A stretch of DNA of 64,000 bases, taken from contig JAEVEX010000074.1 in the NCBI GenBank assembly GCA_016842085.1, positions 1-64,000 on the forward strand. Direction: 5' to 3'. How positions within the stretch are numbered: position 1 is the stretch's first letter; every line of letters begins with the position of its first letter. Below, piece by piece: positions 37,199 to 45,754 of this stretch. Under the pieces are notes generated by a model, which was not told the DNA's origin, ran no database searches, and saw only the letters and a list, made by a program, of their open reading frames with translations. The DNA comes from Candidatus Thermoflexus tengchongensis (GTDB taxonomy: Bacteria > Chloroflexota > Anaerolineae > Thermoflexales > Thermoflexaceae). The position numbers and the translations under genes were made by a program.

Positions 37199-39706
37199 AT
37201 GGAGCCGCATGGGGAAGGAGACGCCCCGGAGATCCTCGCCCGCAGCCTGGAGCGGGCCCGCCGCTGGGAAGATGCGGGGCTCTGGGAGGAGGCCGCGCAG
37301 ATCTATGCCTGGCTCATGGAACGCTTCCCGGAGGCCCCGGAACGGTCCCAATGGGAGGCGGGCTATCAGCGATGCCGGAAGAGGCTCCAGCTGGAGGCGG
37401 ATTGGACGGCCGCGGAGGAAGCAGATCGGGCCGGCGATTGGGAAGCCGCACGGGCAGCCCTCCGTCGTATCGTGGAGCAGGATCCGGAGTTCCAGAGGGG
37501 GGGACGCGTAGCCCACGTCTGGCTGGAGGATCTGGAACGGAAGCGGGCGGCCCGTCAGAGACGTTACCGGGCCTTCACCGCCGTCTTCGGATTCGTCCTG
37601 GCCGCGCTGGGGTGCGGAGCCGGGATCGCCCTGGCCGCCTTCGTCTGGCACAGCGCGGCGGGCCTCTTCCCCAGCATGCCCTCCCCAGCCCCCACATCCC
37701 TCATTCTGGAAACACCCTCTCCCTCGCCTTCCCCTGTCCCACCGGCCGAAAACGAACCCCCGGTCTTCTCGCTCCCCGCGATGCCGTTGAGCGCTGCCCC
37801 TGAGCGCATCGCTGTTCTGGCTCGCTGGGGGACGGAAGGGGTTCCGGCCGGAGCGGCTCTCTCCCCCGATGGGCGCTGGATCGCCTTTCCCATCGGAAAT
37901 CGAGTGGAATGGCTCGAGGCCAGCACCCTCCGCCCCGTTCGCACCCTGGAGATCCCGGCGGCCGATTCCATCTCCCGCCTGGCCTTCTCCCCGGATGGCC
38001 GCTGGTTCGCGGTGGGGACGGAAGGGGGAAGGATCTATCTGGGCCCGGTCGCCGGGCAGGCGCTGGTCCACGCCCTGGCCCCGAAACGCCGTCAGGGGCT
38101 GGTGGAGAGCCTGGCGTTTTCCCCGGATTCCGCCTGGCTGGCGGCCGGGCAGCCGGGCGAGGTCGATCTCTGGGCAATCCCGGTTGCCTCTACGAGCTGG
38201 GAACTTCCCGCTTCCTCCACCATCACCCTGGAGACCACTCTCCGCATCTCGCTCTCATCCTTCCGGGTGATCTCTCTGGAACGGGATCCATCGCGCATCT
38301 TCGACCTGATGTTCGCGCCCGACGGAAGAACGCTCATCGCCGCGAGCGCGGCCGGCGCGATCCACTTTCTGGATCCCCGAACGGGATGGGAGATCCGCCG
38401 TCTGGAGCCGGGCGGGGCATGGGTGATCGCCCTGGCCCGAAGCCCGGACGGAGCCCTCATGGCGGCCGGGGACTCCGAGGGCCGGATCTCCATCTGGCGG
38501 CTGACGGACGGGACCATGATGGCGGTTCTTTCCGGCCATACTGGTGCGGTGACCACCCTGGCCTTCCTCCCGGATGGATCCGCTCTCCTCTCCGGAGGCA
38601 CGGATCGAACCCTTCGGGTGTGGTCTTTGAAAGATCGGACCGGGAAGGTATGGTATGAAGATCGGATCGCCTGGGTGGACCGCGTGGAGGTCACCACGGA
38701 TGGGCGGGTGATGGCCTCGTTCTCGGATGGACATCTGCGGATCTGGCGGTGGCCGGATGGACAACCGGAGCGGGAGATCCAGCGGCCCTCCGGCATGTAT
38801 CCCCGCGCCCTCGCGTTCGACCCCGCCGGACGCTGGCTGGCCGCCGGCTTCGCCGACGGCACCCTCCGGATCTGGCCCATCTCCTCCACCCGACCGCTTG
38901 CGACGTGGGGTGCCCATACGCTCTGGATCGATCGGATCGCTTTCCATCCGGAGGGCCAGTGGCTGGCCTCCACGGGCATGGATGGAAGGATCTATGTGTG
39001 GAGCCTTCCGGAAGGACGGCGGATCGCCGCCTTCGAGGGCGATCCGGGATGGCCTTCCGATCTGACCATCACCCCGGATGGGGAGTTTCTGATCGCCGGC
39101 GGTTATGATCTCCGGATCTACCGGTTCTCCCTCCGCACCGGAGAACGGGAGATGGTGGAGACCGGCTTTTTGAGGATCCAGGATGAGGCGGGGCGCCGGC
39201 TGAGCTATCCTCGGATCGCTGAGTTCGGGCTGCGCTCCCTGCTGGCCCTCAGCCCGGATGGGCAGCTCCTGGCTATGCTGATCCCGTTCGAAGGAGAGAT
39301 CGTGCTGGATTCGGCGGCGGCCTTCGGCCGCTCACCCCGGCGGTTTCAGATCTTCCCGGAATGGTCAGCCCCCGGGACGGCCATGGCGTTCAGCCCCGAT
39401 GGCCGGTGGCTGTTTGTGGGAACCCGGGCGGAGGTGGAGCGTTTCCCTATCCCCGAGGGTTCGCCAGCGGATCTGCTGATCCGTGAGCCGGTCCTCAGCA
39501 TGGCGATCTCCCGGCAGGGGGATCTTCTGGCCCTGGGAGGGTTCTCCGGGCGCATCGACCTGATCCGCCTTCCGGATGGCATGTGGGTCCGTACTCTGTA
39601 TGGACATCGAGGGGAACCTGTGATCGCCCTCGCCATCTCCCCCGATGGCCGGCTGCTGGCCTCGGGAGGGGAGGATGGAACCATCACCCTGTGGGGCGTG
39701 CGCTGA
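37199..39706 (+). CDS. Membrane protein with extracytoplasmic WD40-type propeller
   Basis: The 835-residue protein has an N-terminal helical, TPR-like cytoplasmic part (1-120), a membrane helix at about 125-148 and a short Pro/Ser-rich linker. About eleven blades of WD40-like repeats follow. Each is marked by the SPDGRW-type turn (for example FSPDGRWFAVGT, FLPDGSALLSGG, ISPDGRLLASGG). These propellers usually bind proteins or peptides. It lies between tadC and the two-component genes, so it could sense pilus status or a surface ligand. The start at 37199 has AGGAGA just before it. Confidence 0.8.
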   Translation: MEPHGEGDAPEILARSLERARRWEDAGLWEEAAQIYAWLMERFPEAPERSQWEAGYQRCRKRLQLEADWTAAEEADRAGDWEAARAALRRIVEQDPEFQRGGRVAHVWLEDLERKRAARQRRYRAFTAVFGFVLAALGCGAGIALAAFVWHSAAGLFPSMPSPAPTSLILETPSPSPSPVPPAENEPPVFSLPAMPLSAAPERIAVLARWGTEGVPAGAALSPDGRWIAFPIGNRVEWLEASTLRPVRTLEIPAADSISRLAFSPDGRWFAVGTEGGRIYLGPVAGQALVHALAPKRRQGLVESLAFSPDSAWLAAGQPGEVDLWAIPVASTSWELPASSTITLETTLRISLSSFRVISLERDPSRIFDLMFAPDGRTLIAASAAGAIHFLDPRTGWEIRRLEPGGAWVIALARSPDGALMAAGDSEGRISIWRLTDGTMMAVLSGHTGAVTTLAFLPDGSALLSGGTDRTLRVWSLKDRTGKVWYEDRIAWVDRVEVTTDGRVMASFSDGHLRIWRWPDGQPEREIQRPSGMYPRALAFDPAGRWLAAGFADGTLRIWPISSTRPLATWGAHTLWIDRIAFHPEGQWLASTGMDGRIYVWSLPEGRRIAAFEGDPGWPSDLTITPDGEFLIAGGYDLRIYRFSLRTGEREMVETGFLRIQDEAGRRLSYPRIAEFGLRSLLALSPDGQLLAMLIPFEGEIVLDSAAAFGRSPRRFQIFPEWSAPGTAMAFSPDGRWLFVGTRAEVERFPIPEGSPADLLIREPVLSMAISRQGDLLALGGFSGRIDLIRLPDGMWVRTLYGHRGEPVIALAISPDGRLLASGGEDGTITLWGVR

Positions 39707-39707
39707 G

Positions 39708-40421
39708 ATGGCGGAAGGAGCGTTCCTGCCTCGACCCCGGATTCTGCTCGTGGAGGATCATCCGGATCTGGGCCCTTCGATCCGGCAGGGGTTGATCCGG
39801 GAAGGGTTCGAGGTGGAGCTGGTGTCCACTCTGCAGACAGCTTTGCAGCGGGTGTCCCGAGCCCCCCGACCGCAGATTGTGGTTCTCGATCTCTCGCTGC
39901 CGGACGCGGATGGACTGGAGGCGGTTCAGGCCCTCCGGGCCGTTCCTCTCCCCGATCCGCCCATCCTGCTTGTCCTCACCGTCTACCGGGAGCTCGACCT
40001 GCGGGTTCGGGCCCTGGAAGCCGGGGCGGATGATTTTATGGTCAAGCCCTTTGCGATGGAGGAGCTGGTCGCGCGGCTGCGCGCCCTGGCCCGCCGGGGG
40101 CGATCGGACCGACGGGCTCCCCTGACCTTCGGCCCCCTGATCCTGGATCCTTCCCATCGCATGGTTCGGCTGGGCGGTCGAGTGACGGAGCTGACGCCCG
40201 GGGAGTTCACGATCCTCTACCGCCTGGCGCTGGCCGGCGGGGGCCCCCTTCGGGCCGGGGATCTGGGAGAAGCCCGGGCCGGAGATCCCATCGCGTTCAG
40301 CGAAGGAGCCGTGCGGGTGCTGGTCCATCGGATCCGGCGCAAGCTTCATCAGGCCTTTGGCGGGCGGGTGGAGATCCGCTGGCATCGCCTGGAGGGCTAT
40401 CATCTGGAGGTCCGGGAATGA
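39708..40421 (+). CDS. OmpR-family response regulator
   Basis: This 237-residue regulator has a receiver domain (1-128) with acidic pocket EDHPD (16-20), phospho-acceptor D61 (VVLDLSLPD) and K113 (VKPF). A C-terminal winged-helix DNA-binding domain (about 140-235) follows, ending VLVHRIRRKLHQ and EGYHLEV. It overlaps the histidine kinase gene by four bases, so the two form a pair. OmpR/PhoB regulators bind pairs of direct repeats 11 bases apart. Such repeats precede the canonical flp gene and the fusion gene at 53509, which are the most likely local targets. Confidence 0.88.
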   Translation: MAEGAFLPRPRILLVEDHPDLGPSIRQGLIREGFEVELVSTLQTALQRVSRAPRPQIVVLDLSLPDADGLEAVQALRAVPLPDPPILLVLTVYRELDLRVRALEAGADDFMVKPFAMEELVARLRALARRGRSDRRAPLTFGPLILDPSHRMVRLGGRVTELTPGEFTILYRLALAGGGPLRAGDLGEARAGDPIAFSEGAVRVLVHRIRRKLHQAFGGRVEIRWHRLEGYHLEVRE

Positions 40422-41662
40422 AGCGCCGGGCGCCGATGTGGCGGGTTCAGTATCTGACCGTCGCCCTGCTGGGGGCGATCACCGTTTATCTCAACCTGTT
40501 CATCAGCCTCCCCCGGGAGATCACCGGCATGCTGGAGCGTCAGGAGGCGCTGCATCGGGAGGCCTTCGCCGGGCTCCTCGGGGCTTACCTGCGGGCCCGG
40601 GAGCGCGACGGCGTCCCCCTCGAACAGGCCCTGCGGGAAGTGGGGCCATGGCTCACCGGCTACGCCTTCTACGCCTTCCCCCCGGAGGTCCCCGAGCTCC
40701 CGGTTGGGGTCTCCTCCCTGGGGGTCGCGCTTCCGGACGGCCGGCGGCTGGCGATCGGGTCGAATCCGGTGGGCTGCGCGGCGTGTTCGGCCCCGGGCTT
40801 CTGGATCCGGCTGTTTGGCCTTTCCATAGCGATCTGGCTGGCCCTGGTCGCCGTGCATTTGTGGCTCTGGATCCGGTTCTCGACATGGCTGAGAAGGATC
40901 CAGATGACGGCCCAGGCCATCGTCGCCGGGGAGGTCCATCCTCCGCTTCCGCCGGTCTCTCCGGACGAGCTGGGGCAGATCGCGGAGGCCCTGGGGCAGA
41001 TCGCCGCGGCCCTGGCCCGCTTCCGGGAAGCTCGCCGCCGCTTCCTGATGGCTGCCGCTCACGAGCTGCTCAATCCCCTCAGTGTCCTGGTTCGCGAGCT
41101 GGAAGATCTTCGAGCCCTCGGGCTGGTCGGGGAAGCGGCGGATCGGGCGCGACGGGCCCTGGACCAGGGGCGGCATCTGCAGCGCCTGATCGAGGATCTG
41201 CTCATCGCCGCCCGGGAGGACCAGGCGGCCTTCCCGATGCGGACGGAGCCGCTGGATCTGGCCGATCTCCTGGTTTCCGTGGTGGAAGCCTACGCGCCGC
41301 GCATCGAGGCCGGGGGGCGCAGGGTGAAGCTCCAGCTCCAGGCGGCTTCCCTTCCCATTCGTGGGGATCCCACCCGTCTGCGCCAGATCCTGGGGAACCT
41401 GCTGGAGAACGCCCTGCGATACAGCCGCCCGGGGGAGACCATCCAGGTGATCGCCGGACAGGGGGAGCGGGTGGTGGTGGAGATCTGCGGCGGGACGTCG
41501 GAGGCAGAGGGATCCGGACTGGGACTGGGGTGGGCCATCGTCGAGGAGCTCATGCGGGGGCATGGGGGATCCATGGAATTCCTGGAGGGGGCGGAGGGGG
41601 TCCTGCATGTCCGCCTCATCTTCCCGCTGGATCCCTCCGCCAGGGTTCCGCCGCCGGCATAA
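40418..41662 (+). CDS. Sensor histidine kinase with atypical ATP-binding domain
   Basis: This 414-residue protein has two membrane helices (about 12-32 and 131-152) around a small extracytoplasmic region with a CxxC pair (GCAACS). A HAMP-like helix follows, then the phospho-acceptor H215 (AAAHELLNPLSVL) and the N box (NLLENALRYS). The G1 box (DxGxG) and the F box are missing; only the G2 motif SGLGLGWAIV remains. The ATP lid is therefore unusually short. It may still be active, or it may work mainly as a phosphatase. It is coupled to the response regulator upstream and lies just before the prepilin peptidase gene, suggesting a role in pilus regulation. Confidence 0.82.
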   Translation: MKRRAPMWRVQYLTVALLGAITVYLNLFISLPREITGMLERQEALHREAFAGLLGAYLRARERDGVPLEQALREVGPWLTGYAFYAFPPEVPELPVGVSSLGVALPDGRRLAIGSNPVGCAACSAPGFWIRLFGLSIAIWLALVAVHLWLWIRFSTWLRRIQMTAQAIVAGEVHPPLPPVSPDELGQIAEALGQIAAALARFREARRRFLMAAAHELLNPLSVLVRELEDLRALGLVGEAADRARRALDQGRHLQRLIEDLLIAAREDQAAFPMRTEPLDLADLLVSVVEAYAPRIEAGGRRVKLQLQAASLPIRGDPTRLRQILGNLLENALRYSRPGETIQVIAGQGERVVVEICGGTSEAEGSGLGLGWAIVEELMRGHGGSMEFLEGAEGVLHVRLIFPLDPSARVPPPA

Positions 41663-41705
41663 CGGCGCAGCGCCCCTGCGCCCTTCTTTATCCGGGAGGC
41701 ATGCC

Positions 41706-42143
41706 ATGCATCCGGTAGAGATCCTTCTGCGAGCCGCGATGACGATCGGGGTGCTGATCGCCGCCGTCACCGACCTGCGGGCGCGGCGTATCCCGAACGC
41801 CTTCACCCTCCCGGCCATCGGGATCACCCTGGGGGTCCGGCTGGCGCAGGGGGAGGCGATCAGCGCCGTCGCCGGGGCGCTGATCGCGGCCCTCGTTTTT
41901 TTCCTTCCGGTGGCCATCGTAGGGCCGGAGCGGGCGGGGGCGGGGGATCTCAAGCTGGGGGTGGCCCTGGGGTTGCTCGCGGGGTTCCCCCGGGTGATCG
42001 AGCTGCTGCTGATCGCCTTCGGGGTCACCGCTATGGCCGGCCTGGTTCTGTGGATCGGCCGCCGCTTGCCGGCCGATCGAACCCTTCCGATGGCCCCCGG
42101 GCTGGCCCTGGGTGCCCTGTGGATCATGTGGGGCCCCGCCTGA
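41706..42143 (+). CDS. tadV: TadV/CpaA-type prepilin peptidase
   Basis: This 145-residue aspartic membrane protease removes the leader from Flp prepilins and pseudopilins. The catalytic aspartates are D23 (TDLRARRIPN) and D81 (GAGDLKLG, the GxGD motif). There are about four membrane helices and no methyltransferase domain, as is usual for TadV. It is directly upstream of the flp gene, which has its own promoter. It is expected to process the canonical Flp, the large Flp fusions and the TadE-like protein in this window. Confidence 0.9.
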   Translation: MHPVEILLRAAMTIGVLIAAVTDLRARRIPNAFTLPAIGITLGVRLAQGEAISAVAGALIAALVFFLPVAIVGPERAGAGDLKLGVALGLLAGFPRVIELLLIAFGVTAMAGLVLWIGRRLPADRTLPMAPGLALGALWIMWGPA

Positions 42144-42205
42144 CCCCGAAGGGCGGCATCGATCCGTCAGGGCTGATCGTGGTGTTGTGGTGCTCAAATC
42201 GAAAC

Positions 42206-42249
42206 TGTAACATCCAGTTAACGCATCGGGGAACCCCTTTGGGTAAGAT
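42206..42249 (+). promoter_or_regulatory. Activated promoter of flp: 11-bp direct repeats plus -10 box
   Basis: TGTAAC (42206-42211) and GTTAAC (42217-42222) lie 11 bases apart, and TAAGAT (42244-42249) starts 27 bases after the second repeat. There is no good -35 hexamer, as in promoters where an OmpR/PhoB-type regulator binds at that position. The same layout with the same spacing occurs at 53273-53316. Confidence 0.6.
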
Positions 42250-42312
42250 GGGACTGGAAAGCGGATCCCGGGACCGCGATCTTTCTCCAGATCCTGAAGG
42301 AGGTGAACGACC

Positions 42313-42567
42313 ATGATGCGCAAGGTGATGGACCGGATGGTGGAGGGGTATGTCCGTCTTCGCGTGGGGCTGGGGGGCCTCGTGGAGGACGCCCGCGGCC
42401 TCCAGACCCTGGAGTGGGTGGCGCTGGCCATCGTCATCCTGGCCCTGCTGGGTGCAGTTGCAGCTATTGTGGGCAAGCAGGATAGTGGCGTGGCCCAGGC
42501 GGTGGCGAATGCGATCCAGAATTTCTTCGAGAGGCTCCTCGCCTGGGAATGGAAAAGTGCCAAGTAA
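42313..42567 (+). CDS. flp: Flp pilin (canonical major pilin)
   Basis: This is an 84-residue prepilin. The leader ends at G29 and the mature part starts LQTLEW, with Glu at +5, followed by a hydrophobic helix (35-55). The second position after Glu is Trp rather than the usual Phe or Tyr. The mature pilin is about 55 residues, the normal Flp size. AAGGAGGTGA precedes the ATG, and a second ATG follows directly. It lies after the prepilin peptidase gene behind its own regulated promoter and ends in a strong terminator, so it is probably highly expressed. Confidence 0.9.
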   Translation: MMRKVMDRMVEGYVRLRVGLGGLVEDARGLQTLEWVALAIVILALLGAVAAIVGKQDSGVAQAVANAIQNFFERLLAWEWKSAK

Positions 42568-42600
42568 TCCTCGCAACCCTATCGTGCACATCGCTCGCTG

Positions 42601-42637
42601 GGGGCAGGGGTCAACGGTGCCCCTGCCCCTTGTTTTG
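42601..42637 (+). terminator. Rho-independent terminator after flp
   Basis: GGGGCAGGGG (42601-42610) pairs with CCCCTGCCCC (42620-42629), with a nine-base loop, and TTGTTTT follows. The 10-bp perfect stem makes this one of the strongest terminators in the window. It separates flp from the array of fusion genes. Confidence 0.88.
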
Positions 42638-42800
42638 GTTCCCCTCCGGCGAAACTCCAGAGGGATCTCCCCGTTCGAAGGGAGGACACTAAGGAAAGGG
42701 ATGCCCCTTTATGTTCGCTGTCCCATTGCCTGAGCCCTGTGGCGCAGTGGAATTCCGGCATGATCTCCAGAAACCCATCCCTGGATGAGGGGGGTGGAAG

Positions 42801-43589
42801 ATGCGGCGGTGGGCGAAAGGGGAGCGAGGCTTATAGACGCTGGAGTGGGTGGCGATCGGGCTGATGATCCTGGCCCTGAGGGGGGCGGTGGCGCTGGTCC
42901 TGGCCCGTCCCTCGACGGGGGCGGGGGAGGCGGTGGCGGAGGCCATCGCGCGGATGTTCTGGTGTCTCACGGACGCCCGGGGTTGCCCGGGGGCGGGGGA
43001 GGGGAACGCCTTTGGGGCGAACCCGCCGGGGGCGAATCCACTGGGAGAGAACATGCCGGATCGGACGTGATGTGGAACCCATCCGGTGTGGTGTGTCTCG
43101 AATGTGGGAAAGGGGGTGGCGGATCGATGGGAAGATGCGACCCAGGGGTTCAGACAGGTGTGGGAGGGCTCGAAGGCCCCAGTGCAGGGAGTATGGGGGA
43201 AAGTTTGGAACATTGTCCTGGCTTCGATGGTAGGTATGCTCATGCTTCTCGGAACTGGATTTCTGGCTGATCGGAGGCTTCCCGGAGATCCAGGGAACGG
43301 GAATGGTTCCGGAATCTCCTTCCCGAAACGGGTATTAGCTGTTGCTATGTTGGTGCCATTTCTTTTGCTTGTCGATGTCTCGCTGTTCCTTCTCACGTTA
43401 AGCAACACGGTCTTCTTGTTGACCTCTCCTGACCCCTCATCCAGGATCCTGGCTCTATCTGCAGAGGTCATTCTCATCATCGGTGACCTGTTCCTGGTTT
43501 TTGTGCACGTGCAGCTCGTTCATTGGGCGATCACGGGGAGGTGGATACGAAGTGTAAAGGATATGACGGACTGGTCGTTGCGGCCGTGA
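42801..43589 (+). pseudogene. Flp-prepilin fusion gene with two in-frame stop codons
   Basis: The frame from the ATG at 42801 encodes a Flp-type leader (MRRWAKGERGL) and then TAG (42834-42836) where the intact relatives have CAG. TLEWVAIG follows. A second stop, TGA (43068-43070), replaces the TGG (Trp) before the CxxHPxxC motif. After it the frame reads CGTHPVWC and continues to a hydrophobic C-terminus ending at 43589. Both changes are single transitions in an otherwise intact frame. The C-x6-C motif (CLTDARGC) and Gly/Pro-rich linker are preserved. It is probably a recently inactivated copy. Readthrough of both stops is possible but unlikely. Confidence 0.8.
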
Positions 43590-43620
43590 GGGGGTGGAGA
43601 AGCGCCCTGGGAGGGAGGCG

Positions 43621-43977
43621 ATGGCCTTGTGGAGCGGGTTTTGCTTCAGCGGGCTCTATCCGCAATCTGGACCTCTGGGGACCTTGCCCCCCGGGTCCGG
43701 GAGGCCGCTCTGGCAGCGAGCGCTCACGATCCTTCCGGCCCTGACGGGCTTTCTGGTGCTCGATGGGACCCTGGCGGCTCTGACCGTTGCGAACTCGCTG
43801 GCTCGGATGGCAGCCCCGGATTCGGTCTCGAAGGGCGTTCGGGTGGTGAACGAGCGGACCCTGGTGGAGGCGGATGGGGTGGTGGCCTGGGCGCATCTTT
43901 CCCATGCTCACCGAGTATGGACCGGGCGTCCGATCCGGTCGTGGAGGGATCTTCGAGATGGGAGGCCGCGGCCATAG
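43621..43977 (+). CDS. Small protein resembling the C-terminal part of the fusion pseudogene at 42801
   Basis: This is a 118-residue product. Its C-terminal 80 residues resemble those of the preceding pseudogene (TGRPIRSWRDLRDG versus TGRWIRSVKDMTDW near the ends), but it lacks the Flp leader and helix. The hydrophobic middle stretch suggests membrane contact. It may be an orphan C-terminal module or a partner protein. ATG 43621 follows GGAGGGAGG; a GTG at 43594 in the same frame is an alternative. The 3' end of the gene is also found duplicated at 48235-48301. Confidence 0.5.
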   Translation: MALWSGFCFSGLYPQSGPLGTLPPGSGRPLWQRALTILPALTGFLVLDGTLAALTVANSLARMAAPDSVSKGVRVVNERTLVEADGVVAWAHLSHAHRVWTGRPIRSWRDLRDGRPRP

Positions 43978-44040
43978 AGGCGGATTGGGGAAGGTGCCGA
44001 CGCTGAACAGGGATCCTTTGGCATCAGGAGGAGGCGAAGG

Positions 44041-45048
44041 ATGATCCGGAGGTGGATGCGGGGATCGAAGGGCTTGCAGACGCTGGAGTGGGTGGCGATC
44101 GGGCTGGTGATCCTGGCCCTGATGGGGGCGGTGGCGCTGGTCCTGGCCCGTCCCTCGACGGGGGTGGGGGAGGTGGCGGCGGAGGCCATCGCGCGGATGT
44201 TCCGGTGTCTTACGGATGTTTCGGCCTGCATCGGGCTGGCATCCGGGGCGACTCCGGTTTCGATATGGGCGGCGGTGGGGGAATGCTTCATGCATCCGGA
44301 GCGCTGTATTGTGCGGTGGTGGACGTGCTGGCGGCAGGGGACGTGTGGGCCGGCGGACTGGGTGGGGTTGCTGGGGTTGCTGCCCTGGCTGTTGACGCCC
44401 TTTGGGGTGCTGGCGGTCGGCATTCGGGCGGTGCCGATCCCGTGGTGGAAGCGGGCGGGAGATCTCGTTAACTCCTGGCTGGATGAGGCTGTCGGGTTGT
44501 ATCAGACGGTGCGGGATATCCTGAAGGTGCGGCACCTGCAGTTCATCCGCCGACCGGGAGGCAGGGTGAGCATCCGGGCCCTGAAGCCGCCCGGAGCCCG
44601 GGAGGCGTATCGGGTGGGGCTTCGGTCTGATTGGGAATTTATCTCCCGTCGAGGAGGGCTTTATAAGCCCGGGACGATTGCGGCGGGGACAGCGAAGGGA
44701 TTGCTGAAGTCCTCGGTTTCGAAGGGAAGCCTGATCACCAGTGCAGTGGTGTCGCTGGTGCAGAACCTGTGGACCTTTGGGACGGATCCTTCTCAGGGGG
44801 CGACTTTCTGGGATCGGACGGTGAAGAACCGGAAGTTCTGGATTTCGACGGGGGTGGATTTCGCCCTCAGCGTGGCCACCGGCGTGGCCGCCGCCGCGAT
44901 CGTGGGCGGTGTTCTCGTTGCCACCGCTGCCACCTCGCCTCTTGCAGTTGCAATAGGGCTTACATTTGTGGCATCGGTTTTGCTGAGCATGGCCCTGGAT
45001 CAACTGGGTGTTCCGGATCGGATCAAATCCTGGCTGGGGGGGCGGTGA
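44041..45048 (+). CDS. Flp-prepilin fusion protein 2
   Basis: This 335-residue protein has the leader MIRRWMRGSKG, then LQTLEW (Glu16 at +5), a membrane helix (about 18-36), C56-x6-C63 and C82-FM-HP-ER-C89. The C-terminal 190 residues contain basic segments, then Gly/Ala/Val-rich hydrophobic helices (ATGVAAAAIVGG, then LAVAIGLTFVASVLLSMA). They end SWLGGR at the stop. The hydrophobic hairpin pattern resembles C-termini of polymorphic toxins, but I cannot assign a family. The 5' half is almost identical to the gene at 48365. The ATG of the next gene begins one base after the stop, so they are coupled. GGAGGAGGCGAAGG precedes the start. Confidence 0.7.
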   Translation: MIRRWMRGSKGLQTLEWVAIGLVILALMGAVALVLARPSTGVGEVAAEAIARMFRCLTDVSACIGLASGATPVSIWAAVGECFMHPERCIVRWWTCWRQGTCGPADWVGLLGLLPWLLTPFGVLAVGIRAVPIPWWKRAGDLVNSWLDEAVGLYQTVRDILKVRHLQFIRRPGGRVSIRALKPPGAREAYRVGLRSDWEFISRRGGLYKPGTIAAGTAKGLLKSSVSKGSLITSAVVSLVQNLWTFGTDPSQGATFWDRTVKNRKFWISTGVDFALSVATGVAAAAIVGGVLVATAATSPLAVAIGLTFVASVLLSMALDQLGVPDRIKSWLGGR

Positions 45049-45049
45049 G

Positions 45050-45724
45050 ATGGTTCGGTGGCGTAAGCTTTCTCGAAAGCGGCGCTCGGAGATCCTGTGG
45101 GGGATCGCCGGGTTCTTATATTTGCTGATCATCCTTCCTTTCCTGGCGTGGATGGCGAATTCGGCGCGGCTTCGGAACTTCAACCGTTTCCCCTCCTGGG
45201 CGGAGATCTTCCCCGCTTTCCTCATCAGCCCGCTGGTCCTGGTGGCGCGGCTCAGCGGGGAACGGCGGGGGTGGATCCCCTGGCTGTCCCGAACGCTGTG
45301 GATGGGGATTGCGGGTCTGTGGGTCCTCTCCTATCCGGTGGTTTACTGGCCGCTGCTTCTGCCGAAGGGGTGGGGGTGGGTTCCTGTCGTCACCTATGGG
45401 CTGGGGCTGGTCATCGGCCTGGCCTATGGGTGGTGGCGCGGGTGGGATGCGCTGACGGATCGCCTGGAGCGGATGCTCTGGGTGGTGGCTCTGTTCAGCG
45501 GTGGGAGCGCGGCGGGTCCGCTGGGGGCGCATCTGGGGATGCAGGCCTCCCGTTCGGGGGGGTATGGGCTGGTGGATGTTTTGCTGATCCTGGTGATGAC
45601 GGGGATCGGATACTGGGCGTTTTTTGCGGGGATCGCCCAGAACTGGCATCTGCGCCCCCTGGGCTTGCGCCTCGGGGCGAGGGCGGCGTCGGGCCTGGGG
45701 GAGGAGCCGGGGATGAAATCCTAA
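45050..45724 (+). CDS. Multi-pass membrane protein, paralogue of 49470
   Basis: This 224-residue protein has about six membrane helices and a basic N-terminus (MVRWRKLSRKRRSEI). It is nearly identical to the product at 49470 over most of its length. No family is recognised. It starts one base after the stop of fusion gene 2 and is probably its functional partner, perhaps a membrane immunity or assembly protein. The ATG at 45050 was preferred over an upstream start inside fusion gene 2. Confidence 0.6.
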   Translation: MVRWRKLSRKRRSEILWGIAGFLYLLIILPFLAWMANSARLRNFNRFPSWAEIFPAFLISPLVLVARLSGERRGWIPWLSRTLWMGIAGLWVLSYPVVYWPLLLPKGWGWVPVVTYGLGLVIGLAYGWWRGWDALTDRLERMLWVVALFSGGSAAGPLGAHLGMQASRSGGYGLVDVLLILVMTGIGYWAFFAGIAQNWHLRPLGLRLGARAASGLGEEPGMKS

Positions 45725-45754
45725 ACATAAGCCATCCACGGATGGGGAGGGCCC

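Noticed and set aside
37800-39700. Repeated SPDGR-encoding segments as a DNA repeat or CRISPR-like array
   Set aside because: They are degenerate protein repeats of a WD40-type propeller. The spacing and sequence vary, and there are no constant direct repeats with unique spacers.
43068-43070. TGA as a selenocysteine codon in the fusion pseudogene
   Set aside because: It replaces a Trp codon of relatives, not a Cys. A second stop (TAG) is also present, and I see no selenocysteine insertion element.
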